Assembly: GCA_022800815.1 (NCBI GenBank)
Contig: JAAWRC010000033.1
Location: forward strand, 1-38,090
DNA: 38,090 nucleotides
DNA from: Lachnospiraceae bacterium
Lineage (GTDB): Bacteria > Bacillota > Clostridia > Lachnospirales > Lachnospiraceae
Direction of reading: 5' to 3'
Positions within the stretch are counted from its first letter, which is position 1. Every line of letters begins with the position of its first letter. A model generated the notes under the pieces. That model was not told the origin of the DNA. It searched no databases and was given only the letters and a program-made list of their open reading frames with translations. The translations under genes and the position numbers were made by a program. Positions 22,590-31,054 of the stretch are shown here, one piece after another.

Positions 22590-25500
22590 ATGACGCATTC
22601 TGAGGAAATGCTGCGAAAAAAGTCCAGAAGCCCCCAGGAATATGAGCGGGGCGAGGAACTGTTTGAGCAGGGAAAGGTGAAGCTCCTCTCCAGGGAGAGT
22701 TTCTGGAAGGGGGAGGAAAAGATCCGAGCGCTGGTGGAGGACGGGGAGAAGAGCTTCAGAGTCTCCGCCCTGATGAAGAAGGGCTACCTGTATCAGGCCG
22801 TCTGCCAGTGCCCGGTCCACAGGGAATACAAAGGGCTGTGCCGCCATGTGACGGCTGCAGTCCTTTCTGTGATGGAAGTGGGGATGGAGGAGAGTGCGCC
22901 CCGGGTGTCCACGCCCATCCGGGTGCGACGGATGCTCAAGAGCTACACGGAGCGGGAGATGCGGGAAGCCGTGATCGCAGGGATGGAGGAGAAGGTTCGG
23001 CTGGAGCCGACGCTTAAGGCTTCGGAGGGAAAGCTGTTTTTGTCGCTCAAGGTGGGAAACGTGCGGATGTACCAGGTGAGGGACCTGACTTCCTTTGTCG
23101 CCGCCCTGGAGAATGAGGATTACGTGGAGTACGGGAAACAGCTGGCATTTTATCACAGCCTGGACGCCTTTGAGCCGGCCTCGGCCAGGCTGGCCGAGGA
23201 GGTGGTCCGGCTGGTCGGAGATTATCTTTCCGTGTATCAGAAGTTCATGAGTTATCGGAATTCACAAAAGCCCACCATCCGGGAGTTTGAACTGACTCCC
23301 GGCGCCTGCGATGCGGTCATGAGGGTGCTTGCCGGCTGGACGGTGGATTTCTCCGGGGCGGAGCCCGGAACCAGGAAGATTCAGGTCCGCAAGGAGAATC
23401 CCCGCCTGATGGGGACCGTGCGGACGCTGGGGCGGGACGGCTTCCGGATTTCCCTGATGGACCATGTGGAGGCCTTTTACGGGAAGCGGAAACTTTATCT
23501 GCTCAGAAAGGACGTGCTCTACTGTTGCGACCGGAGCTGCAGCCAGGTCCTCCGGGAGTTCGTCCGATCCATGGAGGAGGGGGAGAGGGGGCTCTCGGCG
23601 GAGATTGCGGGGAAGGACCTTCCATCCTTCTGCGATTACGTGCTCCCCAAAATTGGCGGGTACGTGACCGTGGAGCCTCTGGGGATTGATCTGGAGCAGT
23701 ATCACGCCGACCCCCTCAAGGTGAAATTTTATTTTGACAGCCCGTCTCCCTCCGAGGTGACTCTCCGTGCGGAATTCTGGTATGGGGACAGGCGGTACAC
23801 GCCCTTTGCACCCGTGCTGCGGACGGAGACGTTCCGGGACCAGGCGGGGGAGCTGATGGCGGGGACATTGATCCGGAAATATTTTACGGGCAGGTATGCG
23901 GGGGAGGACTGTTTTGCAATCCGGAACGACGAGGATGCCATGTTTCGTCTGCTGGAGCGGGGCCTTGCGGAGTTTGAAACTCGCGGCCAGGTCTATTTAA
24001 GCGAGTCCATGCGGGGAAGGCGCATCTTGTCCGGGCGGAGGCTTTCTTTCGGTGTCAGCCTGAAAGGCGGCTGGCTGGACCTTGCGGTGGATGCGGGGGA
24101 GCTCCCCGAGGGGGAGATCGGCCGCATCCTTTCGGCCTATCGGGCGAAAAAGAGATTTTATCAGATGCGGTCCGGGGACTTCATTCGTCTGGAGGACTCC
24201 GGCTTTGAGGTGCTTTCGGAGCTTTCCAAGGGATTGGCCCTGGAGGAGAAGCGGTCCTTCCAGGCGCCGATCCGCCTCCCCGGTTACCGGAGCCTGTTTG
24301 TGGATAAGCTTCTGGGAGACGGAAGTCATATGGAGGTCCGGAGAGATCAGGCCTTCCAGTCGGTGGTCCGGGCCATGAGTTCCTGGGAGGAGGGGGCTTT
24401 CGACGTCCCGGAATCTCTGCTGGAGGTGCTCCGGGATTACCAGAAAAAAGGCTTTTTCTGGCTGAAGACCCTGGATTCTCTGAATTTCGGCGGGATCCTG
24501 GCCGATGACATGGGCCTTGGGAAGACCATTCAGGTCATCGCCCTTCTGCTGTCGGAGGCGGAGGAGCATTCGGACATGGAGGTGTTAATCGTCTGTCCGG
24601 CGTCCCTGATCTACAACTGGGAAAGCGAGATCCAGCGGTTTGGAAAAGGTCTTTCCGTCATGGTGGTGGCGGGAACCGTGCCGGACCGCAGGGAGATGCT
24701 TTGGGGACAGAAGGGGAAGGCCCAGGTCATGATCACCTCCTATGAGCTTTTGAGAAGGGATATTGAGCTCTATGGCAAGAAGGAGTTTCGGTTTCTGGTT
24801 CTGGATGAAGCCCAGTATATCAAAAATCACACCACGAAGAATGCGGAGGCCGTGAAACAGGTGCGGGCGGGAACCCGGTTTGCCCTGACGGGGACGCCCA
24901 TCGAGAACCGGCTCAGCGATCTGTGGAGTATCTTTGATTTTCTGATGCCGGGCTTTCTCTATGGCTATGCCCGTTTTAAAAAGGAATTTGAGATCCCTAT
25001 TGCGAAGGGGGAGGGGAAAAAGGAATTAAAACGGCTGAACCGGCTGATTGCGCCGTTCCTCCTGAGACGGTGTAAGAAGGACGTGCTCACGGAGCTGCCG
25101 GATAAACTGGAACATATTGTCTATTCCAAACTGGAGGGGGAGCAGCGGAAGCTTTACACCGCCCAGGCGTTCCTCTTAAAGCAGAGGCTGGAGGAGGCCG
25201 GGGAGGAGGAGTACCGGAGGGAGCAGATGCAGATCCTGGCGGAGCTTCTGCGGCTCAGGCAGCTCTGCTGCGATCCGTCCCTGTGTTATGAGGGCTACGA
25301 GGGCGGCTCGGCCAAGCTGGAGACCTGCATGGAGCTGGTGGCGGGGGCCGTGTCGGGCGGACACAAGGTCCTTTTGTTTTCCCAGTTTACCTCCATGTTG
25401 GAAATTTTAGAAAAACGGCTTCGGGACGAGGGGATCGCATATCATAAACTGACGGGACGCACGGGGAAGGAAGATCGTCTGACTCTGGTGAACGCCTTTA

Positions 25501-25832
25501 ACCAGGACGAGGTTCCGGTATTTTTGATTTCTTTAAAGGCGGGCGGAACCGGGCTCAACCTGACGGCGGCCGACATGGTGATCCACTATGATCCCTGGTG
25601 GAATCTGGCGGCGGAGAACCAGGCCACGGACCGGGCCCACCGGATCGGGCAGAAGAAGGTGGTGTCGGTGTTCCGGCTGATTGCGAAGGATACCATCGAG
25701 GAGGGAGTGCTGAAGCTTCAGGACAGGAAGCGGGAGCTCTCGGAGCAGGTGACTTCCGGAGCGTCGTCCTTCGCTTCCATGGGGAGGACAGAACTGATCC
25801 GGCTTTTGGAGGAGGAGCATGAAGTATATTGA
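22590..25832 (+). CDS. SWIM-domain SNF2/Rad54-type DNA-dependent ATPase
   Basis: The product is 1080 residues. A SWIM zinc finger is near the N-terminus (Cys72-x-Cys74...Cys84-x-His86). A middle domain of about 500 residues is typical of bacterial SNF2 proteins. The helicase parts are LADDMGLGKT (638-646, Walker A), LDEAQYIKN (DEAQ 739-742), and LTGTPIENRLSDLWSIFDFL. The C-terminal lobe has LLFSQFTSM, LISLKAGGTGLNLTAADMVI and the ending motif TDRAHRIGQ. These enzymes move along or remodel protein-DNA complexes; the cellular role is not known. ATG 22590 has AGGAGAAAAG upstream. It overlaps the dipeptidase gene by 14 bases. Full-length and apparently intact. Confidence 0.93.
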   Translation: MTHSEEMLRKKSRSPQEYERGEELFEQGKVKLLSRESFWKGEEKIRALVEDGEKSFRVSALMKKGYLYQAVCQCPVHREYKGLCRHVTAAVLSVMEVGMEESAPRVSTPIRVRRMLKSYTEREMREAVIAGMEEKVRLEPTLKASEGKLFLSLKVGNVRMYQVRDLTSFVAALENEDYVEYGKQLAFYHSLDAFEPASARLAEEVVRLVGDYLSVYQKFMSYRNSQKPTIREFELTPGACDAVMRVLAGWTVDFSGAEPGTRKIQVRKENPRLMGTVRTLGRDGFRISLMDHVEAFYGKRKLYLLRKDVLYCCDRSCSQVLREFVRSMEEGERGLSAEIAGKDLPSFCDYVLPKIGGYVTVEPLGIDLEQYHADPLKVKFYFDSPSPSEVTLRAEFWYGDRRYTPFAPVLRTETFRDQAGELMAGTLIRKYFTGRYAGEDCFAIRNDEDAMFRLLERGLAEFETRGQVYLSESMRGRRILSGRRLSFGVSLKGGWLDLAVDAGELPEGEIGRILSAYRAKKRFYQMRSGDFIRLEDSGFEVLSELSKGLALEEKRSFQAPIRLPGYRSLFVDKLLGDGSHMEVRRDQAFQSVVRAMSSWEEGAFDVPESLLEVLRDYQKKGFFWLKTLDSLNFGGILADDMGLGKTIQVIALLLSEAEEHSDMEVLIVCPASLIYNWESEIQRFGKGLSVMVVAGTVPDRREMLWGQKGKAQVMITSYELLRRDIELYGKKEFRFLVLDEAQYIKNHTTKNAEAVKQVRAGTRFALTGTPIENRLSDLWSIFDFLMPGFLYGYARFKKEFEIPIAKGEGKKELKRLNRLIAPFLLRRCKKDVLTELPDKLEHIVYSKLEGEQRKLYTAQAFLLKQRLEEAGEEEYRREQMQILAELLRLRQLCCDPSLCYEGYEGGSAKLETCMELVAGAVSGGHKVLLFSQFTSMLEILEKRLRDEGIAYHKLTGRTGKEDRLTLVNAFNQDEVPVFLISLKAGGTGLNLTAADMVIHYDPWWNLAAENQATDRAHRIGQKKVVSVFRLIAKDTIEEGVLKLQDRKRELSEQVTSGASSFASMGRTELIRLLEEEHEVY

Positions 25833-26871
25833 TCTGCACTGTGACACATTGATGATGTTTGCGGGGGAGGGCGGGAACCTCTATGAAAACACCATGGCCG
25901 TCGACATCAAAAGGTTAGAGAAGGGGGACTGCCTGGCGCAGTTTTTTGCCGTCTGGATGCCGGACGCCCAGGGGCTCTCGGAGTTTCGGGAGACGGGACT
26001 GTGCGATGCCCTCTCGGGGGAGCTTTCTCCCGAGGAATGGGACGACGCCTATATCGGACGGCTGGCTTCCTGCCTGACGGCGGCCTGCAGAGAGCACGGC
26101 GATGAGATCTCCATGGCATTTTGCCGGGAGGATCTGGAAAAGAATGAGCGGGCCGGGAGGATGTCCGCTTTTCTGACTCTGGAGGACGGCCGGGCGGTCC
26201 GGGGGAGCCTTGAGCGGCTGAAAGGATTTTATGACCTGGGTGTCCGTCTCATCACCCTCACCTGGAACGGGGACAACTGCTTTGGCAGGGCCAATTACCA
26301 GGCGGCTTCCTTTGGGGGCAGGGGGAGCGGCCTTGCGGATTTTGGAAAAGAGGCGGTCCGTTACATGAACGAGCTGGGGATGATCGTGGACGTTTCCCAC
26401 CTGTCCGACGAGGGTTTTTATGATGTGGCGGCCGTCTCGGAAAAGCCTTTTATCGCCTCCCACTCCAACGCCAGGGCGCTCACGTACTGCTCCAGAAATT
26501 TGAGCGACGACATGCTCCGGATCCTGGGGGAGAGGGGCGGAGTGACGGGCCTAAACTTTGCCTGCGAATTTCTGGAAGAGCATCCCGGCAGCAGGGAGAG
26601 CACCGTGAGCCGTATGGCGGCCCATGCCAGATACATCGTGAACTGCGGCGGCGAGGAGGTGCTGGCCCTGGGCTCCGACCTGGACGGTGTCGGCGGCAGG
26701 CTGGAGATCCCTTCGCCGGACCGGATGGGCCTTCTCTGGGAGGGACTGAAAAAGGCCGGCCTTACGGAGCGGCAGATCGAGCTGGCGGCCAGGAAAAATG
26801 CGGAGCGGGTGATCGGAGAGATTACGGGGACTGGTCAAAGAGCACCAATTGGGGCCAATAGAGCATGCTGA
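25819..26871 (+). CDS. Membrane-dipeptidase-type metallopeptidase (M19 family)
   Basis: This is a 350-residue amidohydrolase-fold protein without a signal peptide. The zinc ligands of renal-dipeptidase-like enzymes are visible: His7 and Asp9 (DLHCDT), Glu122 (LTLEDG), His194 (DVSHLS), His215 (ASHSN) and Asp287 (GSDLDG). It likely cuts small dipeptides in the cytoplasm. ATG 25819 follows GGAGGAGG inside the end of the SNF2 gene. The last about 20 residues (GTGQRAPIGANRAC) are not family-like: the frame runs about 50 bases into the 3' end of a convergent gene, so the natural end may have been lost. Confidence 0.9.
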   Translation: MKYIDLHCDTLMMFAGEGGNLYENTMAVDIKRLEKGDCLAQFFAVWMPDAQGLSEFRETGLCDALSGELSPEEWDDAYIGRLASCLTAACREHGDEISMAFCREDLEKNERAGRMSAFLTLEDGRAVRGSLERLKGFYDLGVRLITLTWNGDNCFGRANYQAASFGGRGSGLADFGKEAVRYMNELGMIVDVSHLSDEGFYDVAAVSEKPFIASHSNARALTYCSRNLSDDMLRILGERGGVTGLNFACEFLEEHPGSRESTVSRMAAHARYIVNCGGEEVLALGSDLDGVGGRLEIPSPDRMGLLWEGLKKAGLTERQIELAARKNAERVIGEITGTGQRAPIGANRAC

Positions 26872-27346
26872 CCACCAGGAAAAGCAGGAAGGAAAAGAGG
26901 TATAACAGGATGGTCCCCGGGGTGGGCGATACCTCGGCCCACCAAAATAACAGCATGCCCATGAAGGCGAACAGCCCGATCATCAGCCCCGTGACTGCGC
27001 CGGGGATCAGGCTCCCCCTCCAGTTCTGTTTCCAGGAACGTCTGTAATTCTTCCAGATATTGTTCGGGTCATCCCTGAGTCCCCGGAGGATGGCGTCGTA
27101 TAAGCCCGCCAGGAACGGGCCGGCGATCATCCCGCCGAGGATGGACGCGGGCAGCAGGATGAGGGTGCTGGAGGAGAGCAGGGCGTAGAGCACGCCGAAG
27201 GCCAGGGGCATGAAGCCGGCGACGGTGATCAGATGGATCTTCCACCAGCTTCCGAAGTGCAGGGACAGAAGCTGTTTGTAACGCCTGAAGCCCGTCTGGC
27301 GGACATTCATGTCATAACTGCGGTCTTCTGAAATAAAAAGTCCCAT
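26822..27346 (-). CDS. YesL/DUF624-type membrane protein, probably C-terminally truncated
   Basis: The 174-residue product has four or five helices (HLITVAGFMPLAFGVLYALL; LLPASILGGMIAGPFLAGLY; LIPGAVTGLMIGLFAFMGML; ILLYLFSFLLFLVVSML). Motifs of YesL/DUF624-like proteins often found near sugar ABC genes are present (AGLYDAILRGLRDDP...WKNYRRSWKQNW). Relatives usually continue for another helix or more; this one stops right after QLVLFDQSP, where it overlaps the dipeptidase frame. The ATG at 27346 has a GGGAGTAAGAT-like upstream site. It is the last of a leftward string after the LacI-type gene. Confidence 0.7.
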   Translation of the reverse strand: MGLFISEDRSYDMNVRQTGFRRYKQLLSLHFGSWWKIHLITVAGFMPLAFGVLYALLSSSTLILLPASILGGMIAGPFLAGLYDAILRGLRDDPNNIWKNYRRSWKQNWRGSLIPGAVTGLMIGLFAFMGMLLFWWAEVSPTPGTILLYLFSFLLFLVVSMLYWPQLVLFDQSP

Positions 27347-27363
27347 CGTATCTTACTCCCTTC

Positions 27364-27960
27364 TTATGCGCTGTAATGGCAGTGTTCGAGAAAATCCGAC
27401 AGATAGTCGAGGGGTTCTCCCTCAAAACCGTCCTGACAGGAAAATTCTGCGCCGATGGCGTAATTGCCGTAGATGCCGAAGGCGGAGGCCCCACGGGCGT
27501 AGGGGCCGGAGGTGAGCCGGTAGGTGATCACCGTAAATTCCTGGCCGTTATAGGAGACGGTCTCTTCGGAGTCGATCTGGTACTGTTCGCCGGCCAGAGA
27601 GAGCCATTCCTCCCTGGCTTCCTCTGCCTTTTCCACGGAGGAGGAGCCGCCGAGCAGGAGGAAGAGCTGGGCATCGTAGACGGTGATCTCCTGTTCTTTG
27701 TCCTCCGTCTTATCTAGATAGGAAGCTTCTTCGCCGATGGACCAGGTGGCGTAATACATGCCGTTTCCGGACAGGGCGTCCTTCTTATCCCGGAAGGTCA
27801 GCTCTTTCGGTGTGTCGACGCCCAGAATGTCGCCGATGGTGATCCAGCCCTCGTCCCAGTCCTTTCCGTCCGCCGCCTTCTCCGGCAGGGGAGCTTCCCC
27901 GCAGGCGGCGAGAAGCAGGCAGGCTGCCAGCATAAAGAGAAAAATGATCCGTTTTTTCAT
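27364..27960 (-). CDS. Lipoprotein of unknown function
   Basis: The product is 198 residues, starting MKKRIIFLFMLAACLLLAAC, a lipoprotein signal with lipobox LAAC. It is thus predicted to be anchored outside the membrane. The rest is acidic (DGKDWDEGWITIGDILGV...). No enzyme motif is seen. The ATG at 27960 has AAGGAG at 8 bases; a frame opening 10 codons earlier has no such site and would spoil the signal. It overlaps the upstream gene by four bases (ATGA) and is probably made together with it and the LacI-type gene. Confidence 0.8.
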   Translation of the reverse strand: MKKRIIFLFMLAACLLLAACGEAPLPEKAADGKDWDEGWITIGDILGVDTPKELTFRDKKDALSGNGMYYATWSIGEEASYLDKTEDKEQEITVYDAQLFLLLGGSSSVEKAEEAREEWLSLAGEQYQIDSEETVSYNGQEFTVITYRLTSGPYARGASAFGIYGNYAIGAEFSCQDGFEGEPLDYLSDFLEHCHYSA

Positions 27961-28673
27961 GAAACCGCTCCTTCCGTCAATCGCTCCCACAAGGCTTCAC
28001 AGCCTTCGGGATATTCTGTGGTCTTCTCTGTCCAAAATCCCCGTCTTCCCAAAAACAGCGGCTCCACCAGGGTTTTATTGTCGCCGCTCACGGTCTCGCC
28101 GAGCAGACTGTAAGAATAGGCACCCAGATCCTGGCCGGCCAGCGCCGGACACCGGCTCCAGGCGAGGCATATCCCGTCTGCAGAATTGTCATTTTCTGCG
28201 GGAAGGGAGCCGTCCAGCCGACACAGGGAATGATATTCCGTCTGGAAACGCTCCGGGTCCTCCAACAGAAAGAAATAGCTCTCGCATTCCAGTAGATCGG
28301 CTGTCAGGGACACGCCGGCCGAGTAGGCGGCCTCGGCGTCTCCCCCGCCGGCATACTGGGTCAGATGTACCGAAACCTTCCCGTCGCCGTTTATGTCGTC
28401 GCCCAGAGAGGAGAAGGCCCGCTCAACGGCCAGGACCGTGTCCTCCGGGAGCGGGTCAGTCCCCACGTAGGCGATCTGATAGTCCGGCAATGTTTCGCCA
28501 AGGCCTGACGCGTGCCAGGCGATGTCTGCGAGGGCGGCCAGAAGGACGGCTCCCAGGAGAACCTGCCATCTGTGATAATGCCACCAGTTCTTTCGTTTTT
28601 CGGCGGGTGTCATGGTGACGGGCTTCTCCGGCTTTACGTCCCGGTATTTCCATTTTAAGTATTCGCTTGCCAT
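27957..28673 (-). CDS. Single-pass membrane protein of unknown function
   Basis: The product is 238 residues: a basic cytoplasmic start (EYLKWKYRDVKPEKP...EKRKNWWHYHRW), one helix (QVLLGAVLLAALADIAWHA), then an outside domain. That domain has DDINGDGKVSVHL, which looks like an EF-hand/dockerin-type calcium loop, and several Cys. No family is recognised. The start codon adjoins the stop of the LacI-type gene with no gap, so they are probably one transcript. Overlap with the lipoprotein gene suggests the two extracytoplasmic proteins are partners. Confidence 0.75.
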   Translation of the reverse strand: MASEYLKWKYRDVKPEKPVTMTPAEKRKNWWHYHRWQVLLGAVLLAALADIAWHASGLGETLPDYQIAYVGTDPLPEDTVLAVERAFSSLGDDINGDGKVSVHLTQYAGGGDAEAAYSAGVSLTADLLECESYFFLLEDPERFQTEYHSLCRLDGSLPAENDNSADGICLAWSRCPALAGQDLGAYSYSLLGETVSGDNKTLVEPLFLGRRGFWTEKTTEYPEGCEALWERLTEGAVS

Positions 28674-29660
28674 TCAGAACTCCTCCTGTGTGGTGCCGCC
28701 GGGGGCGTAGCTGCCGGGAAGGCAGACCAGGGAAGGGATGTTGGAACGGTCCGGAGCCAGCAAGAGATCCACGCAGGTTTCCGCCAGCTTTTCGACCGGC
28801 TGGATGATGGTGGAACAGTAGAGGCTGTTTGTGCCCAGCTGCCGGATCCCGTCAAAACCGATGATCTGCACGTCCTCCGGGATCCGGATCCCGGATTCCG
28901 CCAGGATTTTTCGAATCCGTTCGGCAAGCAGGTCGGTGGAGCAGAAGATGCCGTCGATCTCCGGCTTCCCGTTTTTCGTGTGGGAGCGGAAGAATGCCCG
29001 GAATGCATCCGCATCCCCGTCGCCGTTCTGCCGGAAGACTTCGCAGGGGATATTCCTGGTCCGGCAGACCATCTCAAAGCCGTCCCCCCGCTTGTCTGTC
29101 TCGCCGGGCTGCATGGATCCGGTCCTGAGGAAGGCCAGATGGCGGCAGCCGAGCTCCAGAAGCTTTTCCGCAGCGATGCGTCCGCCCCCGTAGTTGTCTG
29201 TGGCCACGCAGGGGATATCCGGCCCGAGGCTTCTGTCGATGCTGACAAAGGGAAGCTCTCCGTCAATGGACAGGGGATTGTAGGTCAGGGCAATGATGCC
29301 GTCCACCTTGTTCTGGCGCACCATGTTGATGCAATCCTGTTCCCGGTCGGGATTGCGGTCTGTCAGGTATAGGAGCATCCGGTAATCCCGCCTGGCCAGG
29401 GCGGTATAGATGTGTTGGGACAGGGCACCGAAATAGGGGTGGTCCACTGCCGGGAGGATCAGGGCGGCGGTGTAGGTCTTGCCGGCCCTGAGGCCCCTGG
29501 CGTACTGGTTGACCTGATAGCCCAGCTTTTTGGCGGCAGCCTCCACTTTGGCCTGGTAGCTGGCACCCACCGGGAGCCCGTTGAACACTTTCGAGACGGT
29601 CCCCAGGGCGACTCCCGCTTCCCTGGCGACATCTTTCATGGTCGGTGTACTGCTTTTCAT
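28674..29660 (-). CDS. LacI-family transcriptional regulator
   Basis: The product is 328 residues. The N-terminal helix-turn-helix is TMKDVAREAGVALGTVSKVF, followed by the hinge (YARGLRAGKTYTAALILPAV) and a periplasmic-binding-like sugar domain that includes GFDGIRQLGTNSLYCSTIIQ. The ATG at 29660 follows AGGAGA; a frame that opens at 29816 crosses the promoter and is rejected. It probably controls the divergent ABC-GH32 operon, its own gene and the distant ABC ATPase through GAAACGTTAT sites. The inducer is likely a fructose-containing sugar, inferred from GH32. Confidence 0.93.
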   Translation of the reverse strand: MKSSTPTMKDVAREAGVALGTVSKVFNGLPVGASYQAKVEAAAKKLGYQVNQYARGLRAGKTYTAALILPAVDHPYFGALSQHIYTALARRDYRMLLYLTDRNPDREQDCINMVRQNKVDGIIALTYNPLSIDGELPFVSIDRSLGPDIPCVATDNYGGGRIAAEKLLELGCRHLAFLRTGSMQPGETDKRGDGFEMVCRTRNIPCEVFRQNGDGDADAFRAFFRSHTKNGKPEIDGIFCSTDLLAERIRKILAESGIRIPEDVQIIGFDGIRQLGTNSLYCSTIIQPVEKLAETCVDLLLAPDRSNIPSLVCLPGSYAPGGTTQEEF

Positions 29661-29697
29661 GAACGATTCTCCTGTATGCTGAATGATTTCTGTCCTT

Positions 29698-29726
29698 ATC
29701 ATAGCAGATAAATCCATGGTTGTAAA
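29698..29726 (-). promoter_or_regulatory. Promoter of the LacI-type gene
   Basis: On the reverse strand TTTACA (29721-29726), 17 bases, TATGAT (29698-29703), about 38 bases before the ATG at 29660. Confidence 0.65.
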
Positions 29727-29758
29727 GTGCGATTTCACGATTTTCACGATAATTTCAT

Positions 29759-29768
29759 GAAACGTTAT
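29759..29768. promoter_or_regulatory. LacI-type operator, site 1 (GAAACGTTAT)
   Basis: The decamer GAAACGTTAT around an AACGTT palindrome lies 33 bases upstream of the lacI-type -35, near -67 to -76. The upstream site at the ATPase gene is at almost the same distance. Confidence 0.7.
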
Positions 29769-29862
29769 ACGCCGAGAAAAAGAAAATGAGATCAAAGGAA
29801 GAGGGGGAAAATGCAATAATTAATCCAAATAAACATGAAAAAAATAAAAGAATTAGCTAAAA

Positions 29863-29890
29863 TTGACAAAAGCTTCTTGGCAATTATTAT
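29863..29890 (+). promoter_or_regulatory. Promoter of the sugar ABC-GH32 operon
   Basis: TTGACA (29863-29868), 16 bases, TATTAT (29885-29890). It leaves a leader of about 200 bases before the first permease gene, which carries two operator sites but no clear gene. Confidence 0.6.
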
Positions 29891-29931
29891 ATGGTTATGT
29901 ATGATTTTTGTAGCATGCGGATTACTTGCAA

Positions 29932-29955
29932 ATAACGTTTCACAAATAACGTTTC
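29932..29955. promoter_or_regulatory. LacI-type operators, sites 2 and 3, in tandem
   Basis: ATAACGTTTC at 29932-29941 and again at 29946-29955, 14 bases apart, about 35-58 bases after the predicted transcription start. Binding there would block elongation. Confidence 0.75.
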
Positions 29956-30099
29956 GCGCAGGGAACCGAAGGGGCAGAAGGGAGAAGCATGCGGGAGGTG
30001 ATCGGCAGGGAAAAGCTTTGCCCGGGCAATGCACGGGCACAAATGAGGTTTTGGAAATGAATATTCAGGAAAGTATTTATCAAAGGAGGAGTGAGTCGT

Positions 30100-31038
30100 A
30101 TGAAAGCAAGTGAACAAGCAAAGAGCGGGAAGCCGGTTGTCCGGGGAAAGCCCCTGGGCAGAAGGCTCCGTGACAACTGGCAGCTTTACGCGCTGCTTTT
30201 GATCCCGGTGGTGTTGACCCTGGTTTATAAGTACATACCCATGTACGGCATTCAGATCGCCTTCCGTGATTTCAAGGCGAGCCGGGGCTATGCGGGCAGT
30301 GAATGGGTGGGCCTTTATTGGTTCAAGCGGTTCTTCAGCGCCCCCAACTGTCTGAGGATGATCAAGAACACGGTCCTTTTAAGCCTCTACACGCTGCTTT
30401 GGACCTTCCCGATCCCGATCATTCTGTCTCTGATCATCAATCAGCTTCGTTTCGGGAAGTTCAAGCGGGTGGTGCAGACCGTGTTATATGCGCCCCATTT
30501 TATTTCCATCATGGTCATCTGCGGTATGATCCGCATCTTCTTAAGCCCCTCGGGCGGCCTGATCAACCTGCTCATGGGGAGCAGCATTGATTTCCTGACG
30601 GAGGCTTCCGCCTTCCGTACCATTTACATTGCCTCCGCCGTCTGGCAGGATGCGGGCTGGGGCTGTATCATTTACCTGGCGACCCTAGCGAACGTGGATC
30701 CCGGCCTTTACGAGGCGGCCAAGGTGGACGGCGCTTCCATATTCCAGCGGATCCGCAACATCGACATCCCGGAGCTTCTGCCCATGGCCATCCTGAACCT
30801 GATCATGGCGGCCGGCGGCCTGATGAACGTGGGCTTCGAGAAGGTGTGGCTTCTGCAGATGGACCTCAACAAGGCGGCCAGCGACGTCATCGCCGTCTAT
30901 GTGTACCAGCAGGGTATTGAGAGCGCCAAGTACAGTTATTCCACGGCGGTGGGGCTCTTTAACACGGTGGTCAACATTGTCCTGTTACTGATCGTCAATA
31001 AGATTGCGTCCAAGGCCTCGGACGTGGAATTTGTGTAA
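30100..31038 (+). CDS. Sugar ABC transporter permease, LplB/UgpA type
   Basis: The 312-residue inner-membrane protein has six helices and belongs to the LplB branch (YALLLIPVVLTLVYKYIPMY, then GIQIAFRDFKA). The permease EAA loop is YEAAKVDGASIFQRIRNIDI. It forms a channel with the second permease gene and is powered by an MsmK-type ATPase encoded elsewhere, since none is in this operon. The start is ATG 30100, 9 bases after AAAGGAGG; a GTG at 30091 touches the ribosome site and is rejected. It is first of four co-directional genes. Confidence 0.93.
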   Translation: MKASEQAKSGKPVVRGKPLGRRLRDNWQLYALLLIPVVLTLVYKYIPMYGIQIAFRDFKASRGYAGSEWVGLYWFKRFFSAPNCLRMIKNTVLLSLYTLLWTFPIPIILSLIINQLRFGKFKRVVQTVLYAPHFISIMVICGMIRIFLSPSGGLINLLMGSSIDFLTEASAFRTIYIASAVWQDAGWGCIIYLATLANVDPGLYEAAKVDGASIFQRIRNIDIPELLPMAILNLIMAAGGLMNVGFEKVWLLQMDLNKAASDVIAVYVYQQGIESAKYSYSTAVGLFNTVVNIVLLLIVNKIASKASDVEFV

Positions 31039-31054
31039 AGGAGGGGAGAAGAAC

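Noticed and set aside
29835-30113. 92-codon forward frame before the ABC operon, with a hydrophobic start
   Set aside because: It has no ribosome site, covers the promoter and both operator decamers, and ends in non-protein-like sequence overlapping the real ribosome site of the permease gene.
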